Below the pieces are notes generated by a model. The model saw nothing but the letters and a program-made list of their open reading frames with translations. It was not told the origin of the DNA and searched no databases. Position numbers and translations under genes: made by a program. Source: Skermanella mucosa (lineage in GTDB: Bacteria; Pseudomonadota; Alphaproteobacteria; Azospirillales; Azospirillaceae). Taken from it: 64,000 nucleotides of DNA. Shown here piece by piece: positions 8,491 through 17,489 of the stretch. Every line of letters begins with the position of its first letter. The stretch's first letter is position 1. The stretch lies in the NCBI RefSeq assembly GCF_016765655.2, contig NZ_CP086106.1, positions 3,282,501 to 3,346,500 on the forward strand, written 5' to 3'.

Positions 8491-8826
8491 ATGCAGTTCC
8501 TGCAGGGTGACGTGCTTCTCGAACGCGTCGACGCCGTGCTGGCGAACGCCATGCCGAAACGGCCGCCGGCCGGCCGGCCGCTGCTCGTGGCACCCGGCCG
8601 CGGGGGAACCCGGTCGCACGTCCTGGCCCCGGGTTCCGACGTCGCCGCCTGGAGCCTCGCCGCCGTGCCGGACGAAACCCCGGATTATCTCGTGGTCGGG
8701 CTCCACGGCGCGCGCCTCGTCCACGAGGAGCACGCGCCCATCGATCTTCCGCAGGGAACCTACCGGGTCGTGCGTCAGCGCGAGTTCGACCCGGGCCTCG
8801 CGGCCGTCCGCCCCGTGCTGGACTGA
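8491..8826 (+). CDS. Small conserved protein of unknown function (111 aa)
   Basis: The start at ATG 8491 gives MQFLQGDVLLERVDAVLANA; the end reads LVHEEHAPIDLPQGTYRVVR followed by QREFDP. I recognise this layout (a start like xxQGDVLxERV, and HEEHxPIxLPxGTYxVxRQREY at the end) from a widespread small family of unknown role. In its relatives the middle usually contains a GHxH segment after a glutamate-rich strand; here that stretch reads APGRGGTRSHVLAPGSDVAA, so some conserved residues look lost. It stands 18 bp before the DUF6745-like gene on the same strand, a pairing I have the impression is common. Cytoplasmic; function not known. Confidence 0.65.
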   Translation: MQFLQGDVLLERVDAVLANAMPKRPPAGRPLLVAPGRGGTRSHVLAPGSDVAAWSLAAVPDETPDYLVVGLHGARLVHEEHAPIDLPQGTYRVVRQREFDPGLAAVRPVLD

Positions 8827-8844
8827 ACGGCCTTGGCACTCCTG

Positions 8845-10239
8845 ATGGACGGCACCCGATCGACGGCCGGAGCGCCTGACGACGCGGTTCGGCGCCTTTA
8901 CGCGGCATGCCACCTGAAGCCTCCCGTCGTCGTGACCGCCCGCAACGCCGCCGAGTTCAGCGTGGTCTGCGCCGCCGCGACCGCGCGCACCGGCCCGCGG
9001 CGAAGCCTGGCGATCGTTCATCTGTTCGCGCTGTGCTTCATGTTCGCGGTCACGGCCGCCCTCGCGGCGACGGCTTTCTCCGGCCCGGAGGAGAGGATCG
9101 GCCATGTTCTCGATGGCGGCACTCTCCTGATGTCCCTGCCGATGCTGATCTTCATCGCCCTGATGCCGGTGCAGACCGGGAACAGGCGGACCGAAGCGAC
9201 GCCCGGCATCGGCTGGCGCCTTGCCGGCCTGCTCCTCTGCCTCGGTGCGACCGTGCCGCCGTCGCTCGCCTTCGTGCCGGGACCGGTCACCGCGGCCCTG
9301 GCGGTCGCCGCCATGGCAAGCCAGGCGATCGTGATCGTGGTTCTCCTCGGCATCGTGCTCTGGCCGTGCTGGCGCCGTCGCGAGATCGCCGCCGACCTCG
9401 GCGCTCCGGTGCCGCTGCGCGGCGGCGAGCCGGTTCTCGGCATCGTGGAGCATCGGCTGGCCTCGGCCCTGGTCTCCGTCGACACTGCCGCTCCGCCGCC
9501 GCGGCGTGCCGGCCCGGATGCGCTCGCCCCTGCCAGGCGCGCGGAGACTGCGCGCCTCATCCAGCGCGAGGGAACCCGTGCCGCCGAGTTCTGGCACGAT
9601 GTCCGCCCCGTGCTGGGGCGCGCCGTGGCCCGGTTCGGGCCGGGCTGGGAGGTCGCCCGGCTCGGCGTTGAGAACAGGGCAGAGGCCGAACTGCCCGAGA
9701 TCCTGAACGCCGCCGTCATGATCGACCGGACGGCGGATGCCCTGTGCGTGCTCGACGGCATCGCGGTGGTGCTTCCCGCCGATGCGCCGCTGACGTTCCC
9801 GACGGAGCACGGCGCGCCGGGGCCCGGCCGCCATGCCCGCGGCGCCGTGTTCGACTGGCTCGGGTACCGGGGCGTCCTCGCGGCGGTCCTGCGGCTCCTG
9901 CCGGCCCGGGCCGGCGACCGGCTGCTCGCGCGCTACCTGACCCGGATACCCGATGCGCCCCGCCGCACGGGAGCGATCAAGGCCTTCGGGACGGCGCGGT
10001 TCTTCGAGGTGCTCTGCTCCCGCCCGGTGCAGCAGGACCGCTTCGGACGGCTCCACGTCCTCGGCCGGAGGGAAGACCCCAGCGTTTTCGTCGAAGTGGA
10101 GGATCCCGCCATTCTCCCGGACGGCTCCCGGCGGCGCTACTGGCTCGCCGTTCCGCCACATGTCGCGACGGCGCACGAGGCGGTCGCCGCGACGTTCGGA
10201 AGGACGGCGGGAGCCTACCATCCTGCCGTGGAAAGCTAG
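8845..10239 (+). CDS. DUF6745-like protein with four transmembrane segments
   Basis: The N-terminal 50 residues (DDAVRRLYAACHLKPPVVVT) and the C-terminal part (RLHVLGRREDPSVFVEVEDP, then ILPDGSRRRYWLAVPPHV, then TAHEAVAATFG) have the look of the DUF6745 family, whose members end in a similar segment. Between them lie four hydrophobic stretches at about 52-75, 90-110, 127-150 and 155-178, which would place the protein in the inner membrane. I do not know membrane segments from this family, so this may be an unusual variant. The start is ATG 8845; a TTG at 8833 is the alternative. It probably forms an operon with the 111-aa gene upstream. The biochemical function is unknown. Confidence 0.6.
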   Translation: MDGTRSTAGAPDDAVRRLYAACHLKPPVVVTARNAAEFSVVCAAATARTGPRRSLAIVHLFALCFMFAVTAALAATAFSGPEERIGHVLDGGTLLMSLPMLIFIALMPVQTGNRRTEATPGIGWRLAGLLLCLGATVPPSLAFVPGPVTAALAVAAMASQAIVIVVLLGIVLWPCWRRREIAADLGAPVPLRGGEPVLGIVEHRLASALVSVDTAAPPPRRAGPDALAPARRAETARLIQREGTRAAEFWHDVRPVLGRAVARFGPGWEVARLGVENRAEAELPEILNAAVMIDRTADALCVLDGIAVVLPADAPLTFPTEHGAPGPGRHARGAVFDWLGYRGVLAAVLRLLPARAGDRLLARYLTRIPDAPRRTGAIKAFGTARFFEVLCSRPVQQDRFGRLHVLGRREDPSVFVEVEDPAILPDGSRRRYWLAVPPHVATAHEAVAATFGRTAGAYHPAVES

Positions 10240-10438
10240 AACGCCGACGTCCCACCGGAGAATACCCGGGTCGGCCAGGGCGGCGGACGCCTGTCGGCAG
10301 CGTCAGGGGCTTCTCCTGCGGCATCGTCATCCGGCCGACGGGATGGAAAGCCGTCGCGAACCGCATCCGGGCCGATAAGCCCGCCGGCACCATGCCTGCG
10401 CATCCCTTCCCGCCCGCACACGTCCCGGGCCGCGGAGT

Positions 10439-10783
10439 TCACTCCTCCTCGAACAACATCCGGTGGATATCATCCTCCGTCATGTCGTCGGTGATCGTGT
10501 AGCGAGCCACCGGCGGTTCCCTGGCGGCTCGGAGGAGATCGGCGGGTGTCACCCGCACGCCGCCGGTCAGGCTGGTGTCGTCGGGATCAAGGATATAGCC
10601 CCGCCGTTCGGCGGCGGTGGCGACGACAGGGCTCGGTCGTGTGAGCTCCGCCCCATGCGCCGCGTCCCGCCGGTGCGCATGAGCAAGGGTCCCGCTCGTT
10701 CCCTCCGGCGGGACGCCCTCGTCCGCCCCCGGATCGGCCGCAGGGCCCGCCCGGGCCGGTTCCGTTCGCCGAACGTGATCCAT
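10439..10783 (-). CDS. Hypothetical protein (114 aa)
   Basis: The frame from ATG 10783 has a disordered, proline- and alanine-rich first half. Its second half looks genuinely coding: ERRGYILDPDDTSLTGGVRV, then TPADLLRAAREPPVARYTIT, then DDMTEDDIHRMLFEEE. The C-terminus is strongly acidic. I recognise no domain. A shorter start inside the frame is possible, because only the last 60 residues carry clear protein character. It converges on the DUF6745-like gene and has no other close neighbour. Confidence 0.45.
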   Translation of the reverse strand: MDHVRRTEPARAGPAADPGADEGVPPEGTSGTLAHAHRRDAAHGAELTRPSPVVATAAERRGYILDPDDTSLTGGVRVTPADLLRAAREPPVARYTITDDMTEDDIHRMLFEEE

Positions 10784-11203
10784 CACGCGCTCCCCTTCCG
10801 AAGTTTCGCCGAGCTTATCGTCGGCGCCGCGTCAGAACCGGACGCGGCGATACCCCGCGGTCCAGGCAAAGAGCCGGGAACACTCCTGCATTCCGCCGGT
10901 CGACGATCACGTCACCGGCCCGGCCACGGCGACGCGGCCATCACGCCGTCTTCGGGTACGCCGCCCTGTCCGATGCGGAAGGGAGAGCAGCCGCGCCCCG
11001 CTCCGGCGACAGGACGGACCGACGGCACCCTGCGGCGTCGAGCCCTTCGCCGGGTTCGGCGTCACCGGCCGCCAGCCAGGTTCATCGCATCGAAGAACGC
11101 CGCCGGCTCCCGCGCCGGAAGAAGCAGGGGTGCCCTGCGGGAGTAGGTGCCGCGGGGCCCGGCCGGCCATGCCCTGTGTCGGATGCACCGGGCGCCCGAC
11201 GCT
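10784..11203. other. Intergenic, no gene seen
   Basis: GC-rich sequence with only overlapping shadow frames on both strands. Nothing supportable. Confidence 0.4.
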
Positions 11204-11650
11204 TCAGGATCCGGGCGACGGGTCCGGTCCGGGTTCGCCGGGATCGGCGGCTTCGCCGCGCGCTGCCCGCCGGAGCTTCCAGTCGGCCCTCCTGCGCCGG
11301 AAGTGCGGCTCGTAGAGCTCGTATCGGCGCGGTGTCGGTCCGGGATCCGGCCACAGCTCGGCAAACGGCCGGGCGGCGGGCCCGATCGTCGGCCAGCGCG
11401 CCTCGAATTCCCGCGCCTCGGCCTCCGACGCGAAGCGGACGCTTAAGATCACGTCGTAGTGATCGAAAACGATCCCGGCCAGGGGCCCGAACGTCAGGTG
11501 ATCGAACTCGGTGATGCCGACACGGGCCCCGGGATGGGTGTCCGCCATCCAGCGGTCGAATGCCTCGAGGCTCGGCGGCCAGCCGAGCACGGCGAGGAAG
11601 ACGTCGCTCCCGAGGCGGACGAGAGCATGATCGCGAAAGACATGGTGCAT
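11204..11650 (-). CDS. Hypothetical protein, paralogue A of the gene at 15287-15703
   Basis: The protein (148 aa) starts MHHVFRDHALVRLGSDVFLA and continues VLGWPPSLEAFDRWMADTHP, FDHLTFGPLAGIVFDHYDVI and SVRFASEAEAREFEARWP. It aligns along its whole core with the gene at 15287-15703, so the two arose by duplication. I do not recognise the family. The alternating strands and helices of about 110 residues suggest a small alpha/beta (perhaps ferredoxin-like) fold. The last 35 residues (RRAARGEAADPGEPGPD) are low-complexity and have no counterpart in the paralogue. Confidence 0.6.
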   Translation of the reverse strand: MHHVFRDHALVRLGSDVFLAVLGWPPSLEAFDRWMADTHPGARVGITEFDHLTFGPLAGIVFDHYDVILSVRFASEAEAREFEARWPTIGPAARPFAELWPDPGPTPRRYELYEPHFRRRRADWKLRRAARGEAADPGEPGPDPSPGS

Positions 11651-12406
11651 CGTCTTGCCGGCCGACAGCCGGCTGCCGGGCAGGATCCTGCCTGTCAGGG
11701 CCGGCCGCCATAGACCGCGCCACGGTTCCCTGCCGGACCGAGCATCCTCACCGGCGCGACCGCCGCTGTAAACATCGTTGTTCCTTCCGGCAAGTCGCGG
11801 AGACCCGATCGCGACAGCATCGGTGCCGGTCCGCGAAACGCTTCGGGCGTTGAAGGGGGGCCCGGTGTTCTGGGAACATCCGGCGTCGCGCGCCGCCAGT
11901 CCCTGATCGGTTCGGCCGCGGCGCCTGTCTCGCCGCCGGCCCGCGCCCTGGTGCCACCCCTGAACTCCCGTCCCGGACCCGGAAAGCGTCGGAACCGATC
12001 ACGGCGCCCCTGTTCCCTGCCCGCCGGCCGGCAGGACCCGGCTCCGCCGCGACGAACCCGAGCGACATGACCCTGGATCGGTGGAGGGTCTGCCCGGCGA
12101 GCCTGACAGGATCCGAGCGGCGGCCTGACCATTCCGGGCTCCGGGGCCTCCCGGGGGAACTCGGCGCCCGGACGGCCTCTTCCGGCGGGTTTCCGCGCCG
12201 TCGCGTCGGCCGGCCCGTCAGTTTCTGACGGCCCGGCAGGCGATGATGGACCGGCCGAACCCGACCTTCGGGACAGGCCCGTGGCGGTCCGCAGGGTGCC
12301 GGCCGGAACCTCCGGCACGCCTGCCGCCGAGTTTCCGGCAAAGGCACGGGCATCGACAGGATCCGGCCGTCTGCAGGAACCCGGAGCCACTCTGGGGAAT
12401 ACCGCC
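11651..12406. other. Intergenic, contains one copy of a dispersed repeat
   Basis: No gene is supported. At about 11836-11893 there is a block (CGCGAAACGCTTCGGGCGTT followed by a G-run and CATCCGGCGTCGCG) that recurs with small changes at 16358-16418. Each copy lies upstream of one member of the paralogous gene pair (11204 and 15287), so it probably belongs to the duplicated unit. Confidence 0.45.
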
Positions 12407-13366
12407 ATGCTGCTGGACCTGAAGGATCTTGGATTCCGGTGGTGGAGACCGGCCGCTACCGATGCCGATGGGCAAGCAATTCCCCGGCCCGCGCTCGGCT
12501 TCGGCATCCCGCTGGCCGAACTGGGATGTCCCGTACTCGACTCGAATGAAGATCCGGCCGAAACCGCCAGGTTCGAGGACGCTGTGCGCAAGTGCTGGGC
12601 GGGGAAGTCATCCGATGATCGCCTGGTCATCCTGTCAGCCTTCGGCATCGCGTGCCCGATCGAACCCGTGGATGAGTATGCACCCTTGGACGATCCCGAC
12701 CTCTACAGGGAGTTCGCCGCCCTGACCCCGACAGCCGAGGCGGTGCGCGCGTTCGCCGGCAGGAGAGGACGGCTGGCGTTCGACGAGTTGATCGTCGCCG
12801 TGGACGCCGGCGGCACCCCGATCGTTTCAGCCGAGGCGGACAGGGCTGTGGACGTGCGGGGAACCGGCCGCGGAGCACTGGTCTACGGCGAGCCGGTGTC
12901 GCTTTGGCGGGACGAAGTTTTCGCGCTGCGCCTGTGCCTGGAGATCGATGCGGTCCTCCGCGCACGGGATGTCGGGGCCATGCGGCAGTTCGTCGAAATC
13001 GGAGAGGACACCTTCAGCTGGCTCCTGTCCGAGGAAGACCATCGGAGACTGTTGAGGGGGCCTGCGAACAAGACTGCCTTCCTCCTGCCGGAAACGCGGT
13101 GGCGGCGGATATTCGGCTCGAGCCGCGAGGTGCCGCCGGCAGCGCGCACGCACGGCAACGAGGTCAGCGCCCTGGAGCGCATGCTGCGCGGTCTCGTCCG
13201 GAGCGCGGTCTGCGCGCGCCTGAAGGATCGCGCACTGGGTCTCCAGCCGCGCTTCGAACCTGCCGCGCCGGTTCGGGGAGCGCCAGGAAGCGCCAGCCTG
13301 GAGTGCGGGTGTCTCCTGACAGCGATCTGGGCCCAGGCAGCCGCCGCCATGGCCCGGCGCCCCTGA
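12407..13366 (+). CDS. Hypothetical protein (319 aa), possibly missing its C-terminal domain
   Basis: The start at ATG 12407 gives MLLDLKDLGFRWWRPAATDA. The body contains WAGKSSDDRLVILSAFGIAC, DVRGTGRGALVYGEPVSLWR, DEVFALRLCLEIDAVLRARD and NEVSALERMLRGLVRSAVCA. The end (LECGCLLTAIWAQAAAAMAR) resembles the SLLGALWLQFAxA stretch of a common bacterial family in which a CxxC zinc-ribbon follows. Here the reading frame stops right after it, so the zinc-binding tail would be missing, perhaps by truncation. I recall that family only as uncharacterised. It is a single gene with no operon partner. Confidence 0.55.
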   Translation: MLLDLKDLGFRWWRPAATDADGQAIPRPALGFGIPLAELGCPVLDSNEDPAETARFEDAVRKCWAGKSSDDRLVILSAFGIACPIEPVDEYAPLDDPDLYREFAALTPTAEAVRAFAGRRGRLAFDELIVAVDAGGTPIVSAEADRAVDVRGTGRGALVYGEPVSLWRDEVFALRLCLEIDAVLRARDVGAMRQFVEIGEDTFSWLLSEEDHRRLLRGPANKTAFLLPETRWRRIFGSSREVPPAARTHGNEVSALERMLRGLVRSAVCARLKDRALGLQPRFEPAAPVRGAPGSASLECGCLLTAIWAQAAAAMARRP

Positions 13367-13827
13367 AAGGCGCACTGAAGCGGCCGGCCCGACGATGCCG
13401 GCAGGCCCCGCGCTGCAGTCGAGCGCAGACGCCCTGCATGACGAAGGTGCCTTGTCCTGAAACGGTGGGGACAGCTGCCTGAGGTTCGATGACGGACCGG
13501 CCGGCGGGGCTTGGCCCATGGGACAGCCGATGCGGCGCCGCGAGGTCGTCGGGCAACCCGACATCGGGTCCCTGGTGCCGGCGCGGACAGCAGCCTGCAT
13601 TCGGGTATGCGGAGTTTGTAAGCCGGAAGATCATTCGGCATGCAAAGTTGCGTCCTTCGTTCTTTTGTATGCACGTCTCATGGTTGAGTGATTGGATCAA
13701 GCCGGCGGTCTGCCGGGAGGGATGCCCTGGCGCGTCAGGCGTCTTATATGTGGAGAGCATTTTCGACAGCGACGCCGACTTTCATTAATCACCCTCGACC
13801 CTTCAGAGTTCTTACCAAGTCTCCACA
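13367..13827. other. Intergenic, no gene seen
   Basis: GC-rich to about 13600, then of lower GC to the end of the DUF4926 gene at 13828. Open frames on both strands are shadows. A remnant of the missing zinc-ribbon domain of the upstream gene could be sought here, but I did not find one. Confidence 0.4.
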
Positions 13828-14067
13828 TCATCGATCGGATCGATCATTAAAGTCCCCGCCTGACACTCCAAGTACAACTGAACCAGCGTCATCAGGAGGA
13901 ACCCAGACCACGGCCTGGATCTCGCGCGCCATGACGGTATCAACCCGCGGCGGATCGCTGAACTCGACCTCGTACGCCTCGCCATTGCCGTGGATGTGGA
14001 CTGTCGTCCCCTGCTGATCGAATACCCTGACGATCGACAGTTCGGGAACGGGTGCAGCCAGGGTCAT
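13828..14067 (-). CDS. DUF4926-like small protein (79 aa)
   Basis: The sequence ELSIVRVFDQQGTTVHIHGN, then GEAYEVEFSDPPRVDTVMAR, then EIQAVVWVPP matches the pattern of DUF4926 proteins. In that family a short beta-rich SH3-like domain contains GTVVxxxxxGxAYEVEF. These are typically last genes of small accessory operons and are often found beside toxin-like or unknown partners. Here it is the last of three minus-strand genes, 11 bp after the 180-aa gene. The family's function is unknown. Confidence 0.75.
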   Translation of the reverse strand: MTLAAPVPELSIVRVFDQQGTTVHIHGNGEAYEVEFSDPPRVDTVMAREIQAVVWVPPDDAGSVVLGVSGGDFNDRSDR

Positions 14068-14078
14068 GCCGGGATCCT

Positions 14079-14621
14079 CTACAATGACTTTTTGAAAATC
14101 TCAACTTTCAGTTGAGGTATTCGTTCGCCTTCCTGCACCAACCGAGCCTCTGTCGCTCCGTCATAGTCGATGAAGGCAATGCCGGCCGACGCCGCAAGCT
14201 TCTCCAACCAGTCGCGGAAGGGTTCCAACGTGTGTTCGGTCCACACGGCCTCGGGCGACGCATAGGACGCCGGTTTGGGGTAAAGTCCCTGTTGCCAGGC
14301 ATCGATGCACAAGCCGCAACCCCAGCCGTTGTCGAACTCCTGCAGTGAAATGTCGGAGTCCCAGATGATGTCCCAGCACTCTCCACCACGCACGGCATAG
14401 ATTTCGATTCCGCGGTGGTTGAGAGAGCATCGAAGGCAGTCCCAACCCTCGATACTGAAGCTGACCTGGTTGGGATCGATGTCGGCGACCCTCAGCGGCA
14501 ACCGAGTGCGTTCGAGCCACGCCAGAAAGATTGCCGAGACATCGATCATCGCGATTTCCTCGATGCTGTTGTCGTAAGCAGCTTGCGGCCTGGAAATCCA
14601 GTGATGGTCATTCATCATCAT
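14079..14621 (-). CDS. Hypothetical protein (180 aa), possibly immunity-type
   Basis: Reading from ATG 14621, the protein contains FLAWLERTRLPLRVADIDPN, FSIEGWDCLRCSLNHRGIEI, ECWDIIWDSDISLQEFDNGW and a C-terminal TLEPFRDWLEKLAASAGIAF. Several WD and cysteine residues are clustered, but I recognise no domain. An internal start at 14547 (MIDVSAIFLA) would give 155 residues. The gene overlaps the end of the 68-aa gene upstream by 14 nt and is followed by a DUF4926 gene, so the three form one unit. Small acidic proteins of this kind next to DUF4926 genes are often immunity-like, which is only an inference here. Confidence 0.6.
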   Translation of the reverse strand: MMMNDHHWISRPQAAYDNSIEEIAMIDVSAIFLAWLERTRLPLRVADIDPNQVSFSIEGWDCLRCSLNHRGIEIYAVRGGECWDIIWDSDISLQEFDNGWGCGLCIDAWQQGLYPKPASYASPEAVWTEHTLEPFRDWLEKLAASAGIAFIDYDGATEARLVQEGERIPQLKVEIFKKSL

Positions 14622-14814
14622 CCACGAAAGGTTCTGACGTGCTGACTCGAATCGAGTATCCCGCTGGAGTGCGACGCACCCGGTAATCCACTACTGCCTT
14701 GCCATCGACAAGGAACTCATCAGCCTGATGGAGAACTTCGTCGGCGAGCCGACACTGTTCATCGGCCGGCAAGGCGATGAACAGGACCACAAGAGATCGG
14801 TAATCTATATCCAT
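14608..14814 (-). CDS. Hypothetical small protein (68 aa), first of a three-gene unit
   Basis: Frame from ATG 14814: MDIDYRSLVVLFIALPADEQ, then CRLADEVLHQADEFLVDGKA, then VVDYRVRRTPAGYSIRVSTS and an acidic FVDDDE end. The stop overlaps the start of the next gene (14-nt overlap), typical of translational coupling. No domain is recognised. Confidence 0.5.
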   Translation of the reverse strand: MDIDYRSLVVLFIALPADEQCRLADEVLHQADEFLVDGKAVVDYRVRRTPAGYSIRVSTSEPFVDDDE

Positions 14815-15286
14815 CGGTTTAGCACCTTTCGATGTTTCGTTAGATTCCCAGGCATGAAGATGATTGCGACGTCAACGATCATTTCAGAACGATCAGGGTT
14901 GTCAAATCCACGGCCGAGAAGGCGTGCGTCGCGAGAATTCGACCCTGTCAGCGGTCTCGCGTTCCTCCACAGCGACAAGGCCACGATGAGGTCCGAGACG
15001 TAGACCAGCATTCACCCGGTCAAAGGGCCGACCCTCCCGGCGGTCTCTGCTCTGGCCTCCGATCCGGTGGCGGACCCGCGATGGGCCGACATGGAAAGGG
15101 CGGTCAATCCGGCATCCGTTTCCGCTTCCCTGACGCTCTCCCCGGCGGTGCACCGGAAAGAGCGGAGGCCGCCGAAGCCATGCCCCGGCATGGCTGGAAC
15201 GATGCCGGAAGCGCCGATGTCATGAAGGCAAGTGCGGATTTCAGCCGGACGGAAGCTCGCGATATCCGGAGCGGCCGATTCCTGCC
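14815..15286. other. Intergenic, one doubtful small ORF
   Basis: A minus-strand frame at 14805-15011 (MLVYVSDLIVALSLWRNARP, 68 codons) overlaps the start of the 68-aa gene by 10 nt and could be a fourth member of that unit. Its composition gives no clear support. The rest shows nothing. Confidence 0.3.
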
Positions 15287-15703
15287 TCAGGCGGGATCAC
15301 TGTCATCGGAGGCCTTCTTCCGTCGCCTCTCCATTTCCGCGACGCGGCGCAGAAGTTCCGGCCGGAACGGCACCAGCGTCGGCGGTGTCGGGCCGCGGTC
15401 GGGCCACAATGATGCATAGGGTCCGGCCGCGAGGCCACGCGTCGGCCAGAGCGCCTCGAATTTCAATGCTCCGTCTTCCGTCGGGAAGCGGATCCGGAGG
15501 ATCACGTCATAATTGTCAAATACGATTTCTGCCAGCGGACCGAACGGCAGATAGTCGAATCGGGTCATCTCGACACCGGCTTCGGGATGAGCATCGGCGA
15601 TCCAGTGGTTGAAAGCCTCCAGGCGTGCCGACCAACCGATGACGGCTAAAAGGATGTCGCACTCGCGGCGAACAACCGCATGATCGGGGAAGATGTGGTG
15701 CAT
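15287..15703 (-). CDS. Hypothetical protein, paralogue B of the gene at 11204-11650
   Basis: The start at ATG 15703 gives MHHIFPDHAVVRRECDILLA, then VIGWSARLEAFNHWIADAHP, FDYLPFGPLAEIVFDNYDVI and RIRFPTEDGALKFEALWP. These segments match paralogue A position by position, with roughly half of the residues identical, so the duplication is not recent. The C-terminus (RRVAEMERRRKKASDDSD) is basic then acidic and differs from A. A longer frame reaches 16039, but the shared start with A supports 15703. The function is unknown. Confidence 0.6.
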   Translation of the reverse strand: MHHIFPDHAVVRRECDILLAVIGWSARLEAFNHWIADAHPEAGVEMTRFDYLPFGPLAEIVFDNYDVILRIRFPTEDGALKFEALWPTRGLAAGPYASLWPDRGPTPPTLVPFRPELLRRVAEMERRRKKASDDSDPA

Positions 15704-16491
15704 TGCTTTTCCGGCCTGATGCCGGTGATCCGGTTGAACCCGGGATTGACGCTTCGACAGGGAAGCGGGGCACCGAGATAGCACGCTTTGCTCGAGAGCG
15801 GGAGCCCGGCGGCACGGACACTGCGTCAGATCCTGGCGCACCGTCGGTTGACGTCGGTAGCCTCCGTGCCAGCATGGACAGCTGCGGCAAACCGTGAGGA
15901 GCCCTCCGATGCAACGACCGAGCCCCCGCCGCCTCCGCGGCAGGACAGACGATCCACCCCGCCGGACCGCGTTCCCGACAGCGATGCGGCGCGACTTCTT
16001 CCGGACGGCCGACCCGCCCTTATGCCGCAGCCCGGTCATCGAGCACGGAGGATCCCGGACAGGCTGCCGGCATCGCGCAAAGGCTCTCCGACACCGTGAG
16101 CCGGACCATCGTCACCGCCGCGGTGACCGGCACCGGCACCGGCAGCCGGTGCAGCGCCGGCATGGGCAACGCCGCACAAGTCCGGCGGCTGCGCCCCGCC
16201 AGCACCCGACCTGCCGCGGATCCGGCGCGGCCTGATATCCCTCTGCGCCACGGACCGTCTGCGTGACGGACCGTCTGCTCCGCGAGGCTCCGGGCTGGAC
16301 TTGACCGCGCTCCGATACCTGCCACACTGCCGGCCGGGGCTGCCGCAGCCCCGGGTTCGCGAAACGTTTCGGACGTTTGAGCGGGGGATCCGGCTCGCCG
16401 GGGTGCATCCGGCGTCGCGGCCCGCCCGGCGGGTATCGGGTCCCGCCGGGAGAATATTCGGAAACAACGTCAGGGCGGAGCTGTCGTTTTC
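15704..16491. other. Intergenic, contains second copy of a dispersed repeat
   Basis: The block at 16358-16418 (CGCGAAACGTTTCGGACGTT, then a G-rich run and CATCCGGCGTCGCGG) matches the one at 11836-11893. No gene is supported between the paralogue and the zinc-ribbon gene; the long overlapping frames on both strands are GC-driven. Confidence 0.4.
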
Positions 16492-16728
16492 ATGACCGAG
16501 AACGCATGCAGAATGTGCGGGCGCCTGCTGGATCAGCCGTCCGACCCACTCTCCCCCGACTGCGGCGGCGACTGCTGGGGGTGCATCGGCGAGATCGAGG
16601 CGGTCGGCGGATATAACCCCAGCCTGCGCGCGGTTCGGGCGGAGATCGCCGCGGGCATCCGCAAACCGATAGCCGACCTTCCTGACGACGACGGCCTGGA
16701 CGATGATGACTGGGACGACGGCTCGTGA
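16492..16728 (+). CDS. Small zinc-ribbon-like protein (78 aa)
   Basis: MTENACRMCGRLLDQPSDPL is followed by CGGDCWGCIGEIEAVGGYNP. The cysteine pattern CxxC...CxxxCxxC would suit binding of one zinc ion. The tail is very acidic (DDDGLDDDDWDDG). I have an impression of similar short proteins beginning with this cysteine pattern in other proteobacteria, without a known role. It stands alone; the start is ATG 16492. The acidic tail may mediate contact with a basic partner or RNA-binding protein, which is speculation. Confidence 0.6.
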   Translation: MTENACRMCGRLLDQPSDPLSPDCGGDCWGCIGEIEAVGGYNPSLRAVRAEIAAGIRKPIADLPDDDGLDDDDWDDGS

Positions 16729-16905
16729 GCTTTTTCACGCTTCACATCCGCCAGCGGGACTGCAGCAACGAAAAAGAACTCGGTTCAGCCTCACCCGCAA
16801 GGGATACGCGGCACTCCTGGTCTGGATAGCCCGGGGCGACTGTGTCCCTTCCATGTCGACTGGACGTCCTTCAGCGAGTGCGAAACGTCCCACAAGGTTG
16901 ACGTA

Positions 16906-17383
16906 ATGCTCTTCGTCGTCCGGAACAACGTCAGGGAGGCGGTCTGCCGCCTGAACATGAATACCCACGGTGAGGTCAGCTACGGGCGGGTCGGCCCCGG
17001 CGAAACGCTTGCCATGCGGGAAGAGGCTGAGGACACGGAGCCGTTCGCGAACGATGGAGGCAGGATCGGCAGCACGGTTCCCCATGTCACCGCGAACGAC
17101 GACGGCGACATGGGGAACCGGTTCCGCCTGCCTCGGCAAGACAATGCGGCCTTGGCGGCATGGCTGGCATCGCCGTCCCCGCCCGCCGGTGGAATGGCGG
17201 ACCGCCGGCGACCGAGCGACCGCCGGCGGCGTCGATGTGACGCTGCATGCCGGATCGGCGGACGGAACCGCCGTCCCGGAGGCGCTGGACAGCCTGGCCT
17301 TGAAGATGACGCCTCACTTCGATGTCCCGTTCGATCAGGTCCGGAGCGGCAAGGGCGCCGGTGAGGAACCCCGCGTTCCGTGA
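16906..17383 (+). pseudogene. Hypothetical gene, probably frameshifted
   Basis: The frame from ATG 16906 (MLFVVRNNVREAVCRLNMNT, then HGEVSYGRVGPGETLAMREE) looks coding up to about 17190 (RLPRQDNAALAAWLASPSPP). There the protein-like sequence moves to another plus frame: RTAGDRATAGGVDVTLHAGS, ALDSLALKMTPHFDVPFDQV, with a stop at 17383. A single shift near 17190-17200 would join them into about 155 residues. In-frame coding may also extend upstream to about 16850 (CPFHVDWTSFSECETSHKVD), so the true start could be earlier. No family is recognised. Confidence 0.4.
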
Positions 17384-17489
17384 GACAGGCGGGCGGATTC
17401 CACCGGGTGTGGCGCGGAGCAAACCGCCCGTTAACGTCCCGATAAACGCAGGGGATCTATGCTCGGTCTCTTCGTAGGAGGCTTCCCGC

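Noticed and set aside
8371-10221. 616-codon open frame on the minus strand
   Set aside because: Antisense to the DUF6745-like gene, rich in R, G, D, H and E with no recognisable domain.
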